Shown: positions 51,113-60,625 of the stretch, one piece after another
How the letters are laid out: every line of letters begins with the position of its first letter
Numbering within the stretch: position 1 is the stretch's first letter
Source of the DNA: Marinobacterium rhizophilum DSM 18822
GTDB taxonomy: Bacteria > Pseudomonadota > Gammaproteobacteria > Pseudomonadales > Balneatricaceae
Direction: 5' to 3'
DNA: 64,000 bases
Assembly: GCF_000378045.1 (NCBI RefSeq)
Contig: NZ_KB899098.1
Location: 62,001-126,000, forward strand
Program-made: the position numbers and the translations under genes
Notes under the pieces: generated by a model
The model's input: only the letters and a program-made list of their open reading frames with translations
Databases searched by the model: none
What the model was told of the DNA's origin: nothing

Positions 51113-52366
51113 CTACTCCACAACCTGATCAATAACCAGATCAAGCGCTTGCGTCTGTCCACGTACTGAAACAGGGCTCAGAATTGCAAACAGGTCACCC
51201 GGCTTGGGCTCCGGTGTTCCAGTCAGGGAAATGCGCGCGCCAACCTCGACCTCGTCAACGCCGGACAGCCGCGCCTGGGGCGTCATCGCCAGAGTATCAT
51301 CCAGCACCACTTCCAGCGGCAAATCCGAGACTTTAAGCCTGACCGCCGCCAGTGGCATACGCCCCCCAACTGGGCGGGCAAATACAAAAACGGCCTGATC
51401 CGGTGACAGCGTACTGCCGAGCCCCTGCGCCAGGCTCACAGCCAGGCGGATTTGTACCGGTTCCAAGCCCGCAATGTCCGGTACCGGTTCGCCCAGCGCC
51501 TGCAACTCCTGCTGCGCACGTCGAATACCAGACCTCAGCGACTCGGCTGCGCCAGGCTCGGCCTTAACCAGCGCCCTTGACCAGTATTCAATCGCCTGGG
51601 CATAACGCTGCTGTTCAAACGCATCAATGCCCAACAACCCCAGTGCGGTCATCTCGTTCGGGTCGCGCTCAAGCGTTGCAGTCACCTGCGTACGCACCGC
51701 ATCATCCATCTTGCCGCCATTGGCAAAATACAGCGCCTGGGCATACTGTCCCATCACGCCGGTGTACTGGGGTGCATCCTTGGGCAGTCGCTGCAGCACC
51801 TGCTTGAACGCCACAATACCTTCATCGAAACGCCCCGCCCCGACATAGGTGGTCGCCAGCAAATACCAGCCTTCGACATTCTCCGGCGTCACTTCCAGCT
51901 CGTGCTCCAGGCGCGCCAGCGCCTCTTCCAGCGTCGGCGTGCGGCCCTCAAAGGGGTCTGGTTGTGCCTGGCGCTCCAGCGCCAGCTCCAGACGCGGTGC
52001 ACTGCCAAGTTTTGCGTACAGCCCCAGTGCACTGACCACCAGCAACAGTGCCATCACCGTGACTGTCAGTACCTGGGGAGCGCCGATTTTCGACATTTTC
52101 AGCGTGGCATCGCGCTCGCCCACGTCCTGCAGCAGGCTGCGCTCGAGCTCGAGCTTCAGCTCCTCGAACTCGGCCGCGGCCAGGTTGCCCTGGGCCTCTT
52201 CCTGCTCCAGTTCAGACAGGCGCTCACGATAGATGTCGATATTCTGTCGATCCCGATCCTCGGCGACTTCCTGCTGCTGCAATCTGCGCGCGCGCAGCAA
52301 CGGCAACAACACAATGCCCAGTGCACAGAGTGTCAACAGAGCTATTCCGGTCCACAGACCCGCCAT
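51113..52366 (-). CDS. ccmI: Cytochrome c maturation protein CcmI
   Basis: This 417-residue protein has two N-terminal transmembrane segments (about 5-22 and 96-115), as expected of CcmI. A periplasmic TPR region follows (TLEEALARLEHELEVTPENV, EGWYLLATTYVGAGRFDEGI) and then a C-terminal beta-rich domain. CcmI holds apocytochrome c and presents it to CcmF/CcmH. The ATG overlaps the ccmH stop (TAATG). It closes the ccm operon. Confidence 0.92.
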   Translation of the reverse strand: MAGLWTGIALLTLCALGIVLLPLLRARRLQQQEVAEDRDRQNIDIYRERLSELEQEEAQGNLAAAEFEELKLELERSLLQDVGERDATLKMSKIGAPQVLTVTVMALLLVVSALGLYAKLGSAPRLELALERQAQPDPFEGRTPTLEEALARLEHELEVTPENVEGWYLLATTYVGAGRFDEGIVAFKQVLQRLPKDAPQYTGVMGQYAQALYFANGGKMDDAVRTQVTATLERDPNEMTALGLLGIDAFEQQRYAQAIEYWSRALVKAEPGAAESLRSGIRRAQQELQALGEPVPDIAGLEPVQIRLAVSLAQGLGSTLSPDQAVFVFARPVGGRMPLAAVRLKVSDLPLEVVLDDTLAMTPQARLSGVDEVEVGARISLTGTPEPKPGDLFAILSPVSVRGQTQALDLVIDQVVE

Positions 52367-52866
52367 TATTTCTTGTCCTGTTTCAGCAATTCATCCAGCC
52401 GGTGCCGCTCGGCCGCCGACAAACCTTGCGACGGATCGAGCACGTCCGCGGGGCCGTTCCCGGCACCATCGCTGGAACCGGCCCGCTTGCGCCTGCGCGT
52501 CATCACCAGCACCACGACAGCACCGATCGCCAGCAGCACAAAGGGGCCATACCAGAGCGCCAGTGTCTGCGCAGTGACGCGCGGGCGATAGAGTACAAAC
52601 TCGCCGTAGCGTGCCACCATGAAGTCGATAATGTCCTGATCCGAGTCCCCCTGCTGCACCATGCGGTGAATTTCGGTGCGCAGGTCCTGGGCGATGGGCG
52701 AATTGGAATCTGCGATATTCTGGTTCTGGCACTTGGGACAGCGCAGTTCTGCGGTGAGATGCTGAAAGCGCTCACGGGCCTCGTCATCCCGGAACTCGAA
52801 ACTGTCGATGGCCGCCTGTGCACTGAGCGGCAGCCAGAGCAGTAGCATGATCAGAAGCTGCCTCAT
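52366..52866 (-). CDS. ccmH: Cytochrome c maturation thioredoxin-like CcmH
   Basis: The 166-residue protein has a signal peptide (1-18, ending SAQA), then the periplasmic LRCPKCQNQNIADSNS motif with C43 and C46. A C-terminal transmembrane helix and a charged cytoplasmic tail complete the short, CcmI-less form. CcmH reduces the apocytochrome CxxCH disulfide before haem ligation. It overlaps ccmG by 4 bp (ATGA). Confidence 0.96.
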   Translation of the reverse strand: MRQLLIMLLLWLPLSAQAAIDSFEFRDDEARERFQHLTAELRCPKCQNQNIADSNSPIAQDLRTEIHRMVQQGDSDQDIIDFMVARYGEFVLYRPRVTAQTLALWYGPFVLLAIGAVVVLVMTRRRKRAGSSDGAGNGPADVLDPSQGLSAAERHRLDELLKQDKK

Positions 52867-53402
52867 GAGCCGCTCCCGTCAAGGTCCTGCATCAGCGTGC
52901 GCAACTTGCCCCAAACCTTCTCGTTGACCTCACCCACATGGCGGTAACGCACAATGCCATCCTTGTCGAGAATGTAGGTTTCAGGCGCGCCATAGACGCC
53001 GAGATCCAGTCCGAGCGAGCCCTTGTCATCGTAGATATTCAGGGCATAGGGGTCCTCGTAGCGGGTCAGCCAGTCCTGCGCCTTGGCGCGATCATCCTTG
53101 TAGTTGATACCGTAGATGGTCACGCCCTCTTCCTGCGCAATGCGGTTGAGCTGCTCGTGTTCCTGCTTGCAGGTCGGGCACCAGGTGGCCCAGACATTGA
53201 GCAAAGCCGGCTTGCCCTTGAGCTCCTGCTCGCTCAGCAATCTGTTCTCGTCATACACAGAAGAGAGACTGAAACTCGGCACCGGCTTGCCGATCAGTGC
53301 CGAGGGCAGCTCGGCCGGGTCCAATTGCAGTCCGCGCCACAGAAAAATGCCCATCACAAAGAAAATGAGCAGCGGAATAAAAACCAGCAGTCGTCTTAGC
53401 AT
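52863..53402 (-). CDS. ccmG: Thiol:disulfide interchange protein CcmG/DsbE
   Basis: The 179-residue membrane-anchored thioredoxin has an N-terminal transmembrane helix (about 5-23) and the active site WATWCPTCKQE (C75, C78). YGINYKDDRAKAQDWL and VYGAPETYILDKDG are CcmG signatures. It takes electrons from DsbD and reduces CcmH. It lies 17 bp after ccmF. Confidence 0.96.
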   Translation of the reverse strand: MLRRLLVFIPLLIFFVMGIFLWRGLQLDPAELPSALIGKPVPSFSLSSVYDENRLLSEQELKGKPALLNVWATWCPTCKQEHEQLNRIAQEEGVTIYGINYKDDRAKAQDWLTRYEDPYALNIYDDKGSLGLDLGVYGAPETYILDKDGIVRYRHVGEVNEKVWGKLRTLMQDLDGSGS

Positions 53403-53419
53403 GTTCAGAGTCCTTCAAA

Positions 53420-55378
53420 TCAGGCCGCAGCCGGCGCCTTGCGGCGCGCCTGCTTGCGATAGCGCGGGTCGGTCGCGGCCAGCAGGCCGCCGAACGTCAT
53501 CATCAAGCCGCCGAGCCAGAGCCAGCGCACATAGGGCTTGTGCTGCACGCGTATGGCCCAGGCGCCATCCCCCAGGGATTCACCCATGGCCACATAGAGG
53601 TCACGGAACAGGCCCGCATCAATGGCCGCCTCGGTCATGACATTGCCCCGCGCCTTGTAGAAACGTTTTTCCGGGAACATCTCGGTGTATGCCTGGCCAT
53701 CCTTTAATACTCGAATGCGCGCCATGTCAGAGACATAGTTGGGGCCCTGGTGCTCGCGCACACCATCGAATACAAAGGCGTATCGACCAAACTCGACCTT
53801 GTCACCGGGCGCCATGCGCAGATCCCGCGCTTCGCTGTAAAGCGATACCATGGTGACCCCGACCACCACGGCAGCAATACCCGCATGGGCCAGCACCATG
53901 CCGCAATAGCTGCGCGACAGGCCCCGCAGGCCATCCAGCAGATTGCGCTTGCTGCGCACCTTGGCATAGAGGTCACGCAGCTGAGTGAAGGCCACCCAGT
54001 AGGCCAGCGCCATCGCGCTGGCAGCCACTGCATTGAACTTGCCATCCATCAACAAGGGCGTTGCGATACCACACAGAATCGCCAGCAGCGCCGGTAACCA
54101 GAGCACCAGCGACAGCTGCCCCACCCGGCTCTGCTTCCAGCGCGATACGGTGCCGACACTCATAAACAGCACCAGCAGTGACATCAGCGGGATGAAAAGA
54201 CTGTTGAAATACGGAGGCCCGACTGAAATCTTGCCCATGCCCAGCGCATCGATCAGCAGCGGGTACAGAGTCCCCAACAGTACCATCAGGCACACGACCA
54301 CCAGCACGATGTTGTTGACCAGCAGCATGGTTTCGCGCGACAGCAGCGCAAAGCTCGATTCACTTTTCACATGGGCTGCCCGCAGAGCGTACAGCAGCAG
54401 TGAGCCGCCAATGGAGATACCCAGCAGCGCCAATACGAAAAAGCCGCGCTCGGGATCCGTGGCAAAGGCATGCACCGAGGTCAGCACGCCGGAGCGCACC
54501 AGGAAGGTACCCAGCAGACTCAGCGAGAAGGCAAAGATCGCCAGCAGCACCGTCCAGCTTTTGAAAACGCCGCGCTTTTCGGTCACCGCCAGGCTATGTA
54601 CCAGGGCCGTGCCGACAAGCCAGGGCATGAACGAGGCGTTTTCCACCGGATCCCAGAACCACCAGCCGCCCCAGCCAAGCTCGTAATAGGCCCACCAGCT
54701 GCCCAGCGCGATACCCAGCGACAGGAATGCCCAGGCCAGAATGGTCCAGGGCCGCGACCAGCGTGCCCAGGCCGCATCCAGCCGGCCACTCAGCAGCGCC
54801 GCGATGGCAAATGCAAAGGCCACCGAGAAACCCACATAGCCCATATAGAGCATCGGCGGATGGATAATCAGGCCGATATCCTGCAACAGCGGGTTAAGGT
54901 CGCCCCCTTCCGCCGGGAAACCGGGCAACAGGCGCTCGAACGGGCTCGATGTCAGCAGCGTAAACAGAATAAAGCCCACCGCGATCATGCCCATCACGCC
55001 CAGTACCCGCGCGAGAATATCCAGCGGCAGATCGCGACTCTTGGCGGCCACAGCCCAGGTCCAGCCACCGAGGATCAGCACCCACAGCAACAGAGAGCCT
55101 TCGTGCCCTCCCCAGACGGCACTGAACTTGTAGTGATCAGGCAAGGCGGTATTGGAGTTGGCCGCCACATAGGCCACCGAGAAATCGTCGGTCAGGAACG
55201 CATACACCAGACAGAGCATGCTGATCAGCAAAAACAGGAACAGACCACGCGCCAGCGGCCTGGCATAGCCCATCCACAGCAGATTGCCTGTACTGGCCCC
55301 GACCATCGGAACCACCGCCAGCAGCGCAGACATGCACAACGCCAGGATCAGCGCGTATTCACCGAGTTCAGGAATCAT
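53420..55378 (-). CDS. ccmF: Cytochrome c haem lyase subunit CcmF
   Basis: This 652-residue polytopic membrane protein with about 14-15 transmembrane helices carries the WWD haem-handling segment [20 protein letters not shown] near residue 235. Other conserved parts are [34 protein letters not shown] and the C-terminal periplasmic region with [14 protein letters not shown]. CcmF, with CcmH/CcmI, attaches haem from holo-CcmE to the apocytochrome. It overlaps ccmE by 4 bp. Confidence 0.97.
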   Translation of the reverse strand: MIPELGEYALILALCMSALLAVVPMVGASTGNLLWMGYARPLARGLFLFLLISMLCLVYAFLTDDFSVAYVAANSNTALPDHYKFSAVWGGHEGSLLLWVLILGGWTWAVAAKSRDLPLDILARVLGVMGMIAVGFILFTLLTSSPFERLLPGFPAEGGDLNPLLQDIGLIIHPPMLYMGYVGFSVAFAFAIAALLSGRLDAAWARWSRPWTILAWAFLSLGIALGSWWAYYELGWGGWWFWDPVENASFMPWLVGTALVHSLAVTEKRGVFKSWTVLLAIFAFSLSLLGTFLVRSGVLTSVHAFATDPERGFFVLALLGISIGGSLLLYALRAAHVKSESSFALLSRETMLLVNNIVLVVVCLMVLLGTLYPLLIDALGMGKISVGPPYFNSLFIPLMSLLVLFMSVGTVSRWKQSRVGQLSLVLWLPALLAILCGIATPLLMDGKFNAVAASAMALAYWVAFTQLRDLYAKVRSKRNLLDGLRGLSRSYCGMVLAHAGIAAVVVGVTMVSLYSEARDLRMAPGDKVEFGRYAFVFDGVREHQGPNYVSDMARIRVLKDGQAYTEMFPEKRFYKARGNVMTEAAIDAGLFRDLYVAMGESLGDGAWAIRVQHKPYVRWLWLGGLMMTFGGLLAATDPRYRKQARRKAPAAA

Positions 55379-55836
55379 TTGTTAAACACCTCGGGTTCGG
55401 GCGTAGGCAATGTACCTGCAGCCTTGAGCGCCTCGGCCACTTCGGGCGGCATGTAGTTTTCATCATGCTTGGCCAGCACTTCGACTGCGGTAAAGACACC
55501 GCGTTCATCCACCGCGCCCTGGGCCACAATGCCCTGACCTTCACGGAACAGGTCCGGCAGGATTCCGGTGTATTCGACCGGAACGGTTTGCGCGAAGTCC
55601 GTCAGCTCAAAGCGCACCAGCAGCGATTCCGTATCACGGATCACCGAGCCCTCGACCACCATGCCGCCGGCACGTATGCGCGCCCCCTCGGGAGCTTCAC
55701 CGGCAACAATCTGGGTCGGCGAGTAAAACAGGTTGATGTTCTGCTTAAGGGCGAACAGCGCCAGCCCAACGGCCACCGACACACTGACCAGAATGGCCAG
55801 CACGATGGTCAGGCGGCGTTTGCGTTTGGGGTTCAT
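55375..55836 (-). CDS. ccmE: Haem chaperone CcmE
   Basis: This 153-residue protein has an N-terminal membrane anchor (about 9-30) and a periplasmic OB fold. The haem-binding histidine is H124 in [13 protein letters not shown], with the conserved Tyr at 128, and [18 protein letters not shown] is the N-terminal signature. CcmE covalently carries haem from CcmC to CcmF. ATGA overlaps join it to ccmD and ccmF. Confidence 0.97.
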   Translation of the reverse strand: MNPKRKRRLTIVLAILVSVSVAVGLALFALKQNINLFYSPTQIVAGEAPEGARIRAGGMVVEGSVIRDTESLLVRFELTDFAQTVPVEYTGILPDLFREGQGIVAQGAVDERGVFTAVEVLAKHDENYMPPEVAEALKAAGTLPTPEPEVFNK

Positions 55837-55997
55837 GACAGCTCCTTTTCTCGGCGCAGGCGGCGCGCCTGCTGGTTAAGGAACTGGCGCGTCTGGCGCA
55901 GCGGCTGCACCACATTGAGCAACACGATTGCCAGCGCTATGCCATAGGCCAGCCAGACATAGAGTCCGTGTCCGCCCATCCCAATGAAATCTGCCAT
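55833..55997 (-). CDS. ccmD: Haem exporter protein CcmD
   Basis: The 54-residue single-pass membrane protein starts at [20 protein letters not shown], with a basic C-terminal tail ([16 protein letters not shown]). The frame is open 20 codons further upstream, but MADF is the common start of the family and gives the usual length. CcmD stabilises the CcmABC-CcmE complex. It overlaps ccmE by 4 bp. Confidence 0.9.
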   Translation of the reverse strand: MADFIGMGGHGLYVWLAYGIALAIVLLNVVQPLRQTRQFLNQQARRLRREKELS

Positions 55998-56089
55998 ACT
56001 CTCGAACTTCACGTTCACCTCAGCAACTTCAATCAAATTCGGTCTGCCCGCCCTCACAAGCCACGTTGCCTGTGCGGGGCGGGCTCAGT

Positions 56090-56857
56090 TCAGCGCGACT
56101 CAGCCAGCGCCTGCACCCAGGAGCTGCGCCGTTCGCGGCGAAGAATTTCGTTACGCAGTCGCAACATCAGCGACACCGCAAAGAAACAGTAAAATCCCAC
56201 CACCATAACCAGCAGCGGCAACCACATTTCAGGTGGCATGGCCGGCTTTTCGGTCAGTTTGAAGGTGGCGGGCTGGTGCAGTGTGTTCCACCACTCCACC
56301 GAATACTTGATGATGGGAATGTTCACCAGCCCCACCAGTGACAGCACCGCGGTTGATTGCGCCGCCGTGGTGTCATTTTCGATTGCCGAGTGCAGCGCCA
56401 TCACACCGAGGTACAGAAACAGCAGAATCAGCATCGAGGTCAGGCGCGCATCCCAGACCCACCAGGACCCCCAGGTCGGCTTGCCCCAGATCGCTCCGGT
56501 GGCCAGGGCCAGCAGGGCCAGGGACGCTCCCAGCGGGGCGCAGGACTTGGCCACCATGTCGGCGACCTTCATCTTCCAGATCAGCCCGATGGCACCGGCG
56601 ATCGCCATCATGATGTAACACGACTGCGCCAGTATTGCCGATGGCACATGGATATAGATGATTCTGAAACTGTTGCCCTGCTGGTAGTCCGCCGGTGCAA
56701 ACAGCAAAGCCCAGACCGTTCCGCCCAGCAACAACACCAGCGCCAGTACGCCAAAGGCGGGCAGCAGCTTGCCGGTGATGTCATAGCACCAGCGTGGTGA
56801 TGCCAGTTGATAGAACCAGCGCGGCATCCAGTTTTTATCGGTTTTGTTTTTGGCCAT
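56090..56857 (-). CDS. ccmC: Haem exporter protein CcmC
   Basis: The 255-residue protein has six transmembrane helices and the tryptophan-rich WWD segment KPTWGSWWVWDARLTSMLIL (about residues 125-144), flanked by histidines in HVPSAILAQ and in MALHSAIE. CcmC loads haem onto CcmE. The C terminus is cytoplasmic and basic. It is followed by ccmD after about 90 bp. Confidence 0.96.
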   Translation of the reverse strand: MAKNKTDKNWMPRWFYQLASPRWCYDITGKLLPAFGVLALVLLLGGTVWALLFAPADYQQGNSFRIIYIHVPSAILAQSCYIMMAIAGAIGLIWKMKVADMVAKSCAPLGASLALLALATGAIWGKPTWGSWWVWDARLTSMLILLFLYLGVMALHSAIENDTTAAQSTAVLSLVGLVNIPIIKYSVEWWNTLHQPATFKLTEKPAMPPEMWLPLLVMVVGFYCFFAVSLMLRLRNEILRRERRSSWVQALAESR

Positions 56858-56867
56858 ATAAAATCAA

Positions 56868-57587
56868 CTATCCGCTCACAGAAATTCGTAAAGCCGCCCC
56901 GATCGCCAGCGGCGCCAGCACCACACCCAGCGCCAGCATGGCGCCCAGCAGCGCCAGATATCCAGCCAGCGGCAATCCCGTCACTGCCGCCTGCACTGCC
57001 CCCGAGCCAAAGATCAGCACCGGGATATAGAGCGGCAGCACCAGCAACGAAATCAGTACCCCGCCCTTGCGCAGCCCAACCGTCAGCGCTGCGCCAATGG
57101 CGCCGATCAGGCTCAGCGTCGGCGTGCCAAGCAGCAAACTCAGCATCAACCCGCCCATGCCTTCGGCCGGCAAGAACAACATCACGCCCAGCAGCGGCGC
57201 CATCAGCGTCAGCGGCAGGCCCGTCATTATCCAGTGTGCCAGCACGCGCGCCAGCACAATCAGAATTAACGGCTGCGGACTCAGCAGCGCCTGCTCCAGG
57301 GTGCCGTCTTCATAGTCGGCCCGGAACAGGCTGTCCATCGACAGCAATGTCGCCAGCAGGGCTGCCACCCAGACCAGCCCCGGAGCCAACTGCGCCAGAA
57401 AACCCGGCTCCGGGCTCACCCCCAGCGGAAAGAGGGTCGCCACCATCAAAAAAAAGATCAGCGGGTTGACCAGATCGCTTCGGCTGCGAAACGCCAGCAG
57501 CAAATCACGCTTCAACGCCGCGCGAAAGACTCCTGCGGCACCGGGCCCCCGCCGCCTGGCCGGCTCATTAGTCGCTATCTCGCTCAT
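56868..57587 (-). CDS. ccmB: Haem exporter protein CcmB
   Basis: The 239-residue ABC permease has six transmembrane segments and the CcmB patterns LKRDLLLAFRSRSDLVNPLI, LFPLGVSPEP, DSLFRADYEDGTLEQALLSP and LGTPTLSLIGAIGAALTVGL. It pairs with CcmA to drive release of holo-CcmE from CcmC. It overlaps ccmA by 4 bp (ATGA) and is separated from ccmC by 10 bp. Confidence 0.96.
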   Translation of the reverse strand: MSEIATNEPARRRGPGAAGVFRAALKRDLLLAFRSRSDLVNPLIFFLMVATLFPLGVSPEPGFLAQLAPGLVWVAALLATLLSMDSLFRADYEDGTLEQALLSPQPLILIVLARVLAHWIMTGLPLTLMAPLLGVMLFLPAEGMGGLMLSLLLGTPTLSLIGAIGAALTVGLRKGGVLISLLVLPLYIPVLIFGSGAVQAAVTGLPLAGYLALLGAMLALGVVLAPLAIGAALRISVSG

Positions 57588-58219
57588 GAAGTTCCAGCCA
57601 GTTGATCCAGATTCAGTCGACGCAGCCCGCCAAGGCGCAACTCATGGTGCGTGGTAAGGATTACCGTACCGCCCGCCGCGGCATGGCGCAGTATCAGCTG
57701 CTCCTTTTGCGCCACCCCCTTTTTGTCGATGGCGGTAAAGGGCTCGTCCAGTATCCACAACGGCGCCTGACTGAGATACAACCGGGCCAGACTCACTCGG
57801 CGGTGCTGCCCGGCGGATAACATGTGACAGGGCACGTCCTCATAACCGGCCAGGCCCACCTGGCGCAGCGCCATATCAATCGACGCCGTATCGGTACCGG
57901 GCTGCAGCGCAGCATACCAGCCGAGGTTTTCCTGCGGCGTCAGCGTCGCCTTTACGCCCGGCAGGTGGCCGAAATACAGCAGCGCCTGGCGGTACTCATC
58001 GACCACCTCGGCCATGGGTTCGCCACGCCAGTACAGGTCACCTTCGTAATTACGTGACAGGCCGCTGAGGATACGCAGCAAGGTGGTCTTGCCACTGCCG
58101 TTCTGCCCTTCAATCTGCAAAACTTCACCGGCACCCACCTCGAACGACAGGCCCTCGAACAGAACCCGCTCATCACGCTCACAGTACAGATTTTCAACTT
58201 TCAGCAACGGCTCAGCCAA
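57584..58219 (-). CDS. ccmA: Haem exporter ATP-binding protein CcmA
   Basis: This 211-residue ABC ATPase has Walker A IEGQNGSGKTTLLRILSGL, signature MLSAGQHRRVSLARLYLSQA, Walker B LWILDEPFTAIDKKG and an H-loop in ILTTHHEL. The start is TTG at 58219 (LAEPLLKVENLYCERDE), preceded by a GAGGG stretch; no ATG or GTG suits. CcmA hydrolyses ATP to release holo-CcmE. It is the first gene of the ccm operon. A decayed copy of its first 33 or so codons lies 160 bp upstream. Confidence 0.93.
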   Translation of the reverse strand: MAEPLLKVENLYCERDERVLFEGLSFEVGAGEVLQIEGQNGSGKTTLLRILSGLSRNYEGDLYWRGEPMAEVVDEYRQALLYFGHLPGVKATLTPQENLGWYAALQPGTDTASIDMALRQVGLAGYEDVPCHMLSAGQHRRVSLARLYLSQAPLWILDEPFTAIDKKGVAQKEQLILRHAAAGGTVILTTHHELRLGGLRRLNLDQLAGTS

Positions 58220-58281
58220 ACCAGGACCCTCAAAACGGCGACAGCACTCTATTCCCCTGCCTGCCCCCCATGCATATACAG

Positions 58282-58390
58282 CACTTCACGAGCACCCGCC
58301 TCGAACGACAGCCCCTTGAACAGAACCCGCTCTGTCACGCCCAGAGTACAGGTTCTCAACTTTCAGCAAAGGCTCAGCCAAACCAGGCCC
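58282..58390 (-). pseudogene. Truncated duplicate of the ccmA 5' end
   Basis: The segment repeats the start of ccmA with an offset of 160-162 bp. It has the same TTG and translates as LAEPLLKVENLYSGRDRAGS, then loses the frame because of a 2-bp length change. The DNA still matches the intact copy down to CGAACGACAG and ACTTCAC. It is a non-functional fragment in the leader of the ccm operon. Confidence 0.85.
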
Positions 58391-58492
58391 CAAAAAGGGT
58401 AAAGGGCTATACTCCCCAAGCATAAAGCCCGCCATTATATACAAATTCTGTGGTGCAAGCGCCGCGCATTCAACCCCTGCTTTGGAGCCATT

Positions 58493-59641
58493 TTGATACC
58501 TACTTTGGGCCCCAGCCTGCTGCTCATACAACCGTCGACCAGCGCACCGGCGTTGGCACGCCTGCTCCCCGCAGGCAGCCAACTGACGGCAACTGTTATG
58601 CAGGTGCACAGCAATGCAAGCGGCATCCAGCTGCAACTGCAGCTGCACCCCAGCGGACAACGGATCGAACTTGGCGTAAAACAGGCACTACCGACCGGCG
58701 CGGGTGTCGTTTTGTCCCGCGACGCCAGCGGGCAGCTCCAGCTCAACCCGTTTCCCAATACGCTTTTACCTCAACCACCGACGCCCACCGCACCGGCGCC
58801 CACACAAATCCGCTCGGCGGCATCACTGGATGGCGTACTGCGCTCCAGCCTGCCCCGCCAGCAGAGTCTGGGGGACGTGCTAAATCAGCTACTGCAGCAG
58901 ACACAGCCAAATCCAGGCCCGGCCAACCAGGCAACACGCCAGCTCGGCCCTATCATGCAGTCACTGTTGCACATGTTTGGCATTACCCCAGGTCAGCGCA
59001 ACGCCAGCCAACCCCTGCGCCGCAATGTTGAAAAAGGCGGATTCTTTACCGAAGCCCAGCTGAGCCGTGGCGCCATCCCGTCTGCCAGCGCGCACTCTGC
59101 CCCTGATCTCAAGGCCAGCATGGGGCAACTACAACAACTGGCCGACGCCTTGCCCCCCCAGGCCCGGGAGCAGATGCACAAGCTGCTGGGGGATTTAATG
59201 GCCCGTGTCACTACAGCCCAGCTGCATAGCGCCAGCCAGAGCCAGGACCTGCCTGACGGGACGAGCGAACGTCACCTGGTGCTGGATTTGCCAATACGTC
59301 TGGGTGAATGCCTGGAAAACGTGGAGCTGAGGCTCAAGCGCCACCGTGCGCGCCAGGGCGATAACCCGGCCAGCAGCCACTGGCTGGTGAGGCTGAGTTT
59401 TGATTTGCAGGCGCTGGGACCACTGGAAGCAGAGTTGCGCCTGGCGGATGATACCCGCCTGAGTGCGCGGTTCTGGGCAACGGAGCCGGACACCGCCCAG
59501 CTGATCGAACAGCGCCTGCCGGCATTTGCCAGCAACCTCAACCAACAGGGTATCCTTGTTGACGAGCTGGACTGCCACCAGGGCACCGCGCCCCGGCGCG
59601 ATAACGGCATCCGCCGCCAGTTGATCAACCTTAAAACCTGA
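58493..59641 (+). CDS. FliK-like flagellar hook-length control domain protein
   Basis: This 382-residue protein has an N-terminal region with SQLTATVMQVHSNASGIQLQ, a variable Gln/Pro-rich middle, and a C-terminal Flg_hook-type domain (about 265-365; ERHLVLDLPIRLGECLENVE, SFDLQALGPLEAELRLADDT). The start is TTG, 8 nt after GGAG. It differs from canonical FliK in position: it stands beside ccmA, divergent from it, and is followed after 12 bp by an FlhB-like gene, a pair also seen in pseudomonads. It likely influences export specificity, but whether it is the true hook ruler is uncertain. Confidence 0.75.
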   Translation: MIPTLGPSLLLIQPSTSAPALARLLPAGSQLTATVMQVHSNASGIQLQLQLHPSGQRIELGVKQALPTGAGVVLSRDASGQLQLNPFPNTLLPQPPTPTAPAPTQIRSAASLDGVLRSSLPRQQSLGDVLNQLLQQTQPNPGPANQATRQLGPIMQSLLHMFGITPGQRNASQPLRRNVEKGGFFTEAQLSRGAIPSASAHSAPDLKASMGQLQQLADALPPQAREQMHKLLGDLMARVTTAQLHSASQSQDLPDGTSERHLVLDLPIRLGECLENVELRLKRHRARQGDNPASSHWLVRLSFDLQALGPLEAELRLADDTRLSARFWATEPDTAQLIEQRLPAFASNLNQQGILVDELDCHQGTAPRRDNGIRRQLINLKT

Positions 59642-59653
59642 CAAGATGACGAC

Positions 59654-59926
59654 ATGAAACCGATCAAGCCTGAAGAGGGTGCCGTTGCGCTGGGTTATGC
59701 CGCGGGGCAGCGTGCGCCGCAAGTGCTTGCCAGGGGGCGCGGTCTTATCGCCGAACAGATCATCGCCCTGGCCGAAGAACACCAGGTGCACATCCACAAA
59801 AATCCGGAGTTACTGGAAGTGCTGGTGCGACTGGAGCTGGGTGATGAAATACCCGAGGGACTTTACCAGGCGATAGCCGAGGTGATTGCCTTTGCCTACC
59901 AGCTCAAGGCCGAACCCCTCGAGTGA
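59654..59926 (+). CDS. Stand-alone FlhB C-terminal-like protein (EscU/YscU/HrcU family)
   Basis: This 90-residue cytoplasmic protein corresponds to the part of FlhB after its NPTH autocleavage site: EEGAVALGYAAGQRAPQVLA, then RGRGLIAEQIIALAEEHQVH and IHKNPELLEVLVRLELGDEI. NPTH itself is absent, and there are no membrane helices. Such FlhB-like (FhlB/FlhX-type) proteins can partly replace the FlhB C-terminal domain in substrate switching. Its pairing with a FliK-like gene fits that role. Confidence 0.85.
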   Translation: MKPIKPEEGAVALGYAAGQRAPQVLARGRGLIAEQIIALAEEHQVHIHKNPELLEVLVRLELGDEIPEGLYQAIAEVIAFAYQLKAEPLE

Positions 59927-60001
59927 GGTGAGGTATCCATCACCGATCACTCACGACTCACGACTGACCAATTACGATTCACCAGTGGTCATTTCCCCTA
60001 T

Positions 60002-60109
60002 CGTAGGAGCTGCGTCCCGCAGCGAAGCTTTCAGGGGTTGTAGATGGCAGGTTCCACGGGGTGCCAACCCTTCGTCACGGGGTGTTCGTCGCGGGGCGCG
60101 ACTCCTACG
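60002..60109. repeat. Two facing REP-like palindromes
   Basis: CGTAGGAGCTGCGTCCCGC followed by AGCGAAGC (60002-60028) and its inverted relative TTCGTCGCGGGGCGCG then ACTCCTACG (60085-60109) lie 57 bp apart in opposite orientation, like a pseudomonad REP doublet. They fill the convergent gap between the FlhB-like and DUF2802 genes. Confidence 0.65.
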
Positions 60110-60132
60110 GTGCGGGCCTGCGCCTACGCATA

Positions 60133-60552
60133 TTAACGTGACTGCTGCGGCAGGGATTCAGTGGACTGCAGCTCGCGGTGCAGCAGCGCCATCAGCTCGG
60201 CCTCCGGTCGGCCGATACCACAGCTTTTCACCAGATCATCGACGTTACCGCCCATCTCCATCAGCCGGGCGGCCTGGTTGTAGGCCAGCACACCAGGGTC
60301 GCGGTTTTCCAGTTCCTGCTGCTTTTCGACCGTGATGTTGAGCCTGCGCTCAGCATCCATCAGGCGGCGCCCCATACCGATGGAGCCACTGGTCATGGAA
60401 CGAATTTCGCCGCGCAGCACATTAACCAGCGCCTTTTGCTGGCGCTCGTAATAGCGCATGCGCCGGTACAGCAGAGTTCCTGCGCCCGCCCCTGCCAGGA
60501 ACAAGAGTGCAAAACCCAGCCAGAGTATTGTTATTTGAGTCACCCGAACCAT
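60133..60552 (-). CDS. DUF2802 family protein
   Basis: The 139-residue protein has one N-terminal transmembrane helix (about 8-30) and a coiled-coil region (MRYYERQQKALVNVLRGEI, GMGRRLMDAERRLN). A C-terminal DUF2802 domain (YNQAARLMEMGGNVDDLVKS, CGIGRPEAELMALLHRE) resembles a helix-turn-helix. The family is typically found at the end of the pseudomonad motility/chemotaxis cluster. Its function is unknown. Confidence 0.85.
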   Translation of the reverse strand: MVRVTQITILWLGFALLFLAGAGAGTLLYRRMRYYERQQKALVNVLRGEIRSMTSGSIGMGRRLMDAERRLNITVEKQQELENRDPGVLAYNQAARLMEMGGNVDDLVKSCGIGRPEAELMALLHRELQSTESLPQQSR

Positions 60553-60625
60553 CCAGTATTCCTGCCAGCGTTCAAGGATACTCGATCCTCTCGTGCGCGG
60601 ACAACGACGTTACACCACTCCTGTT

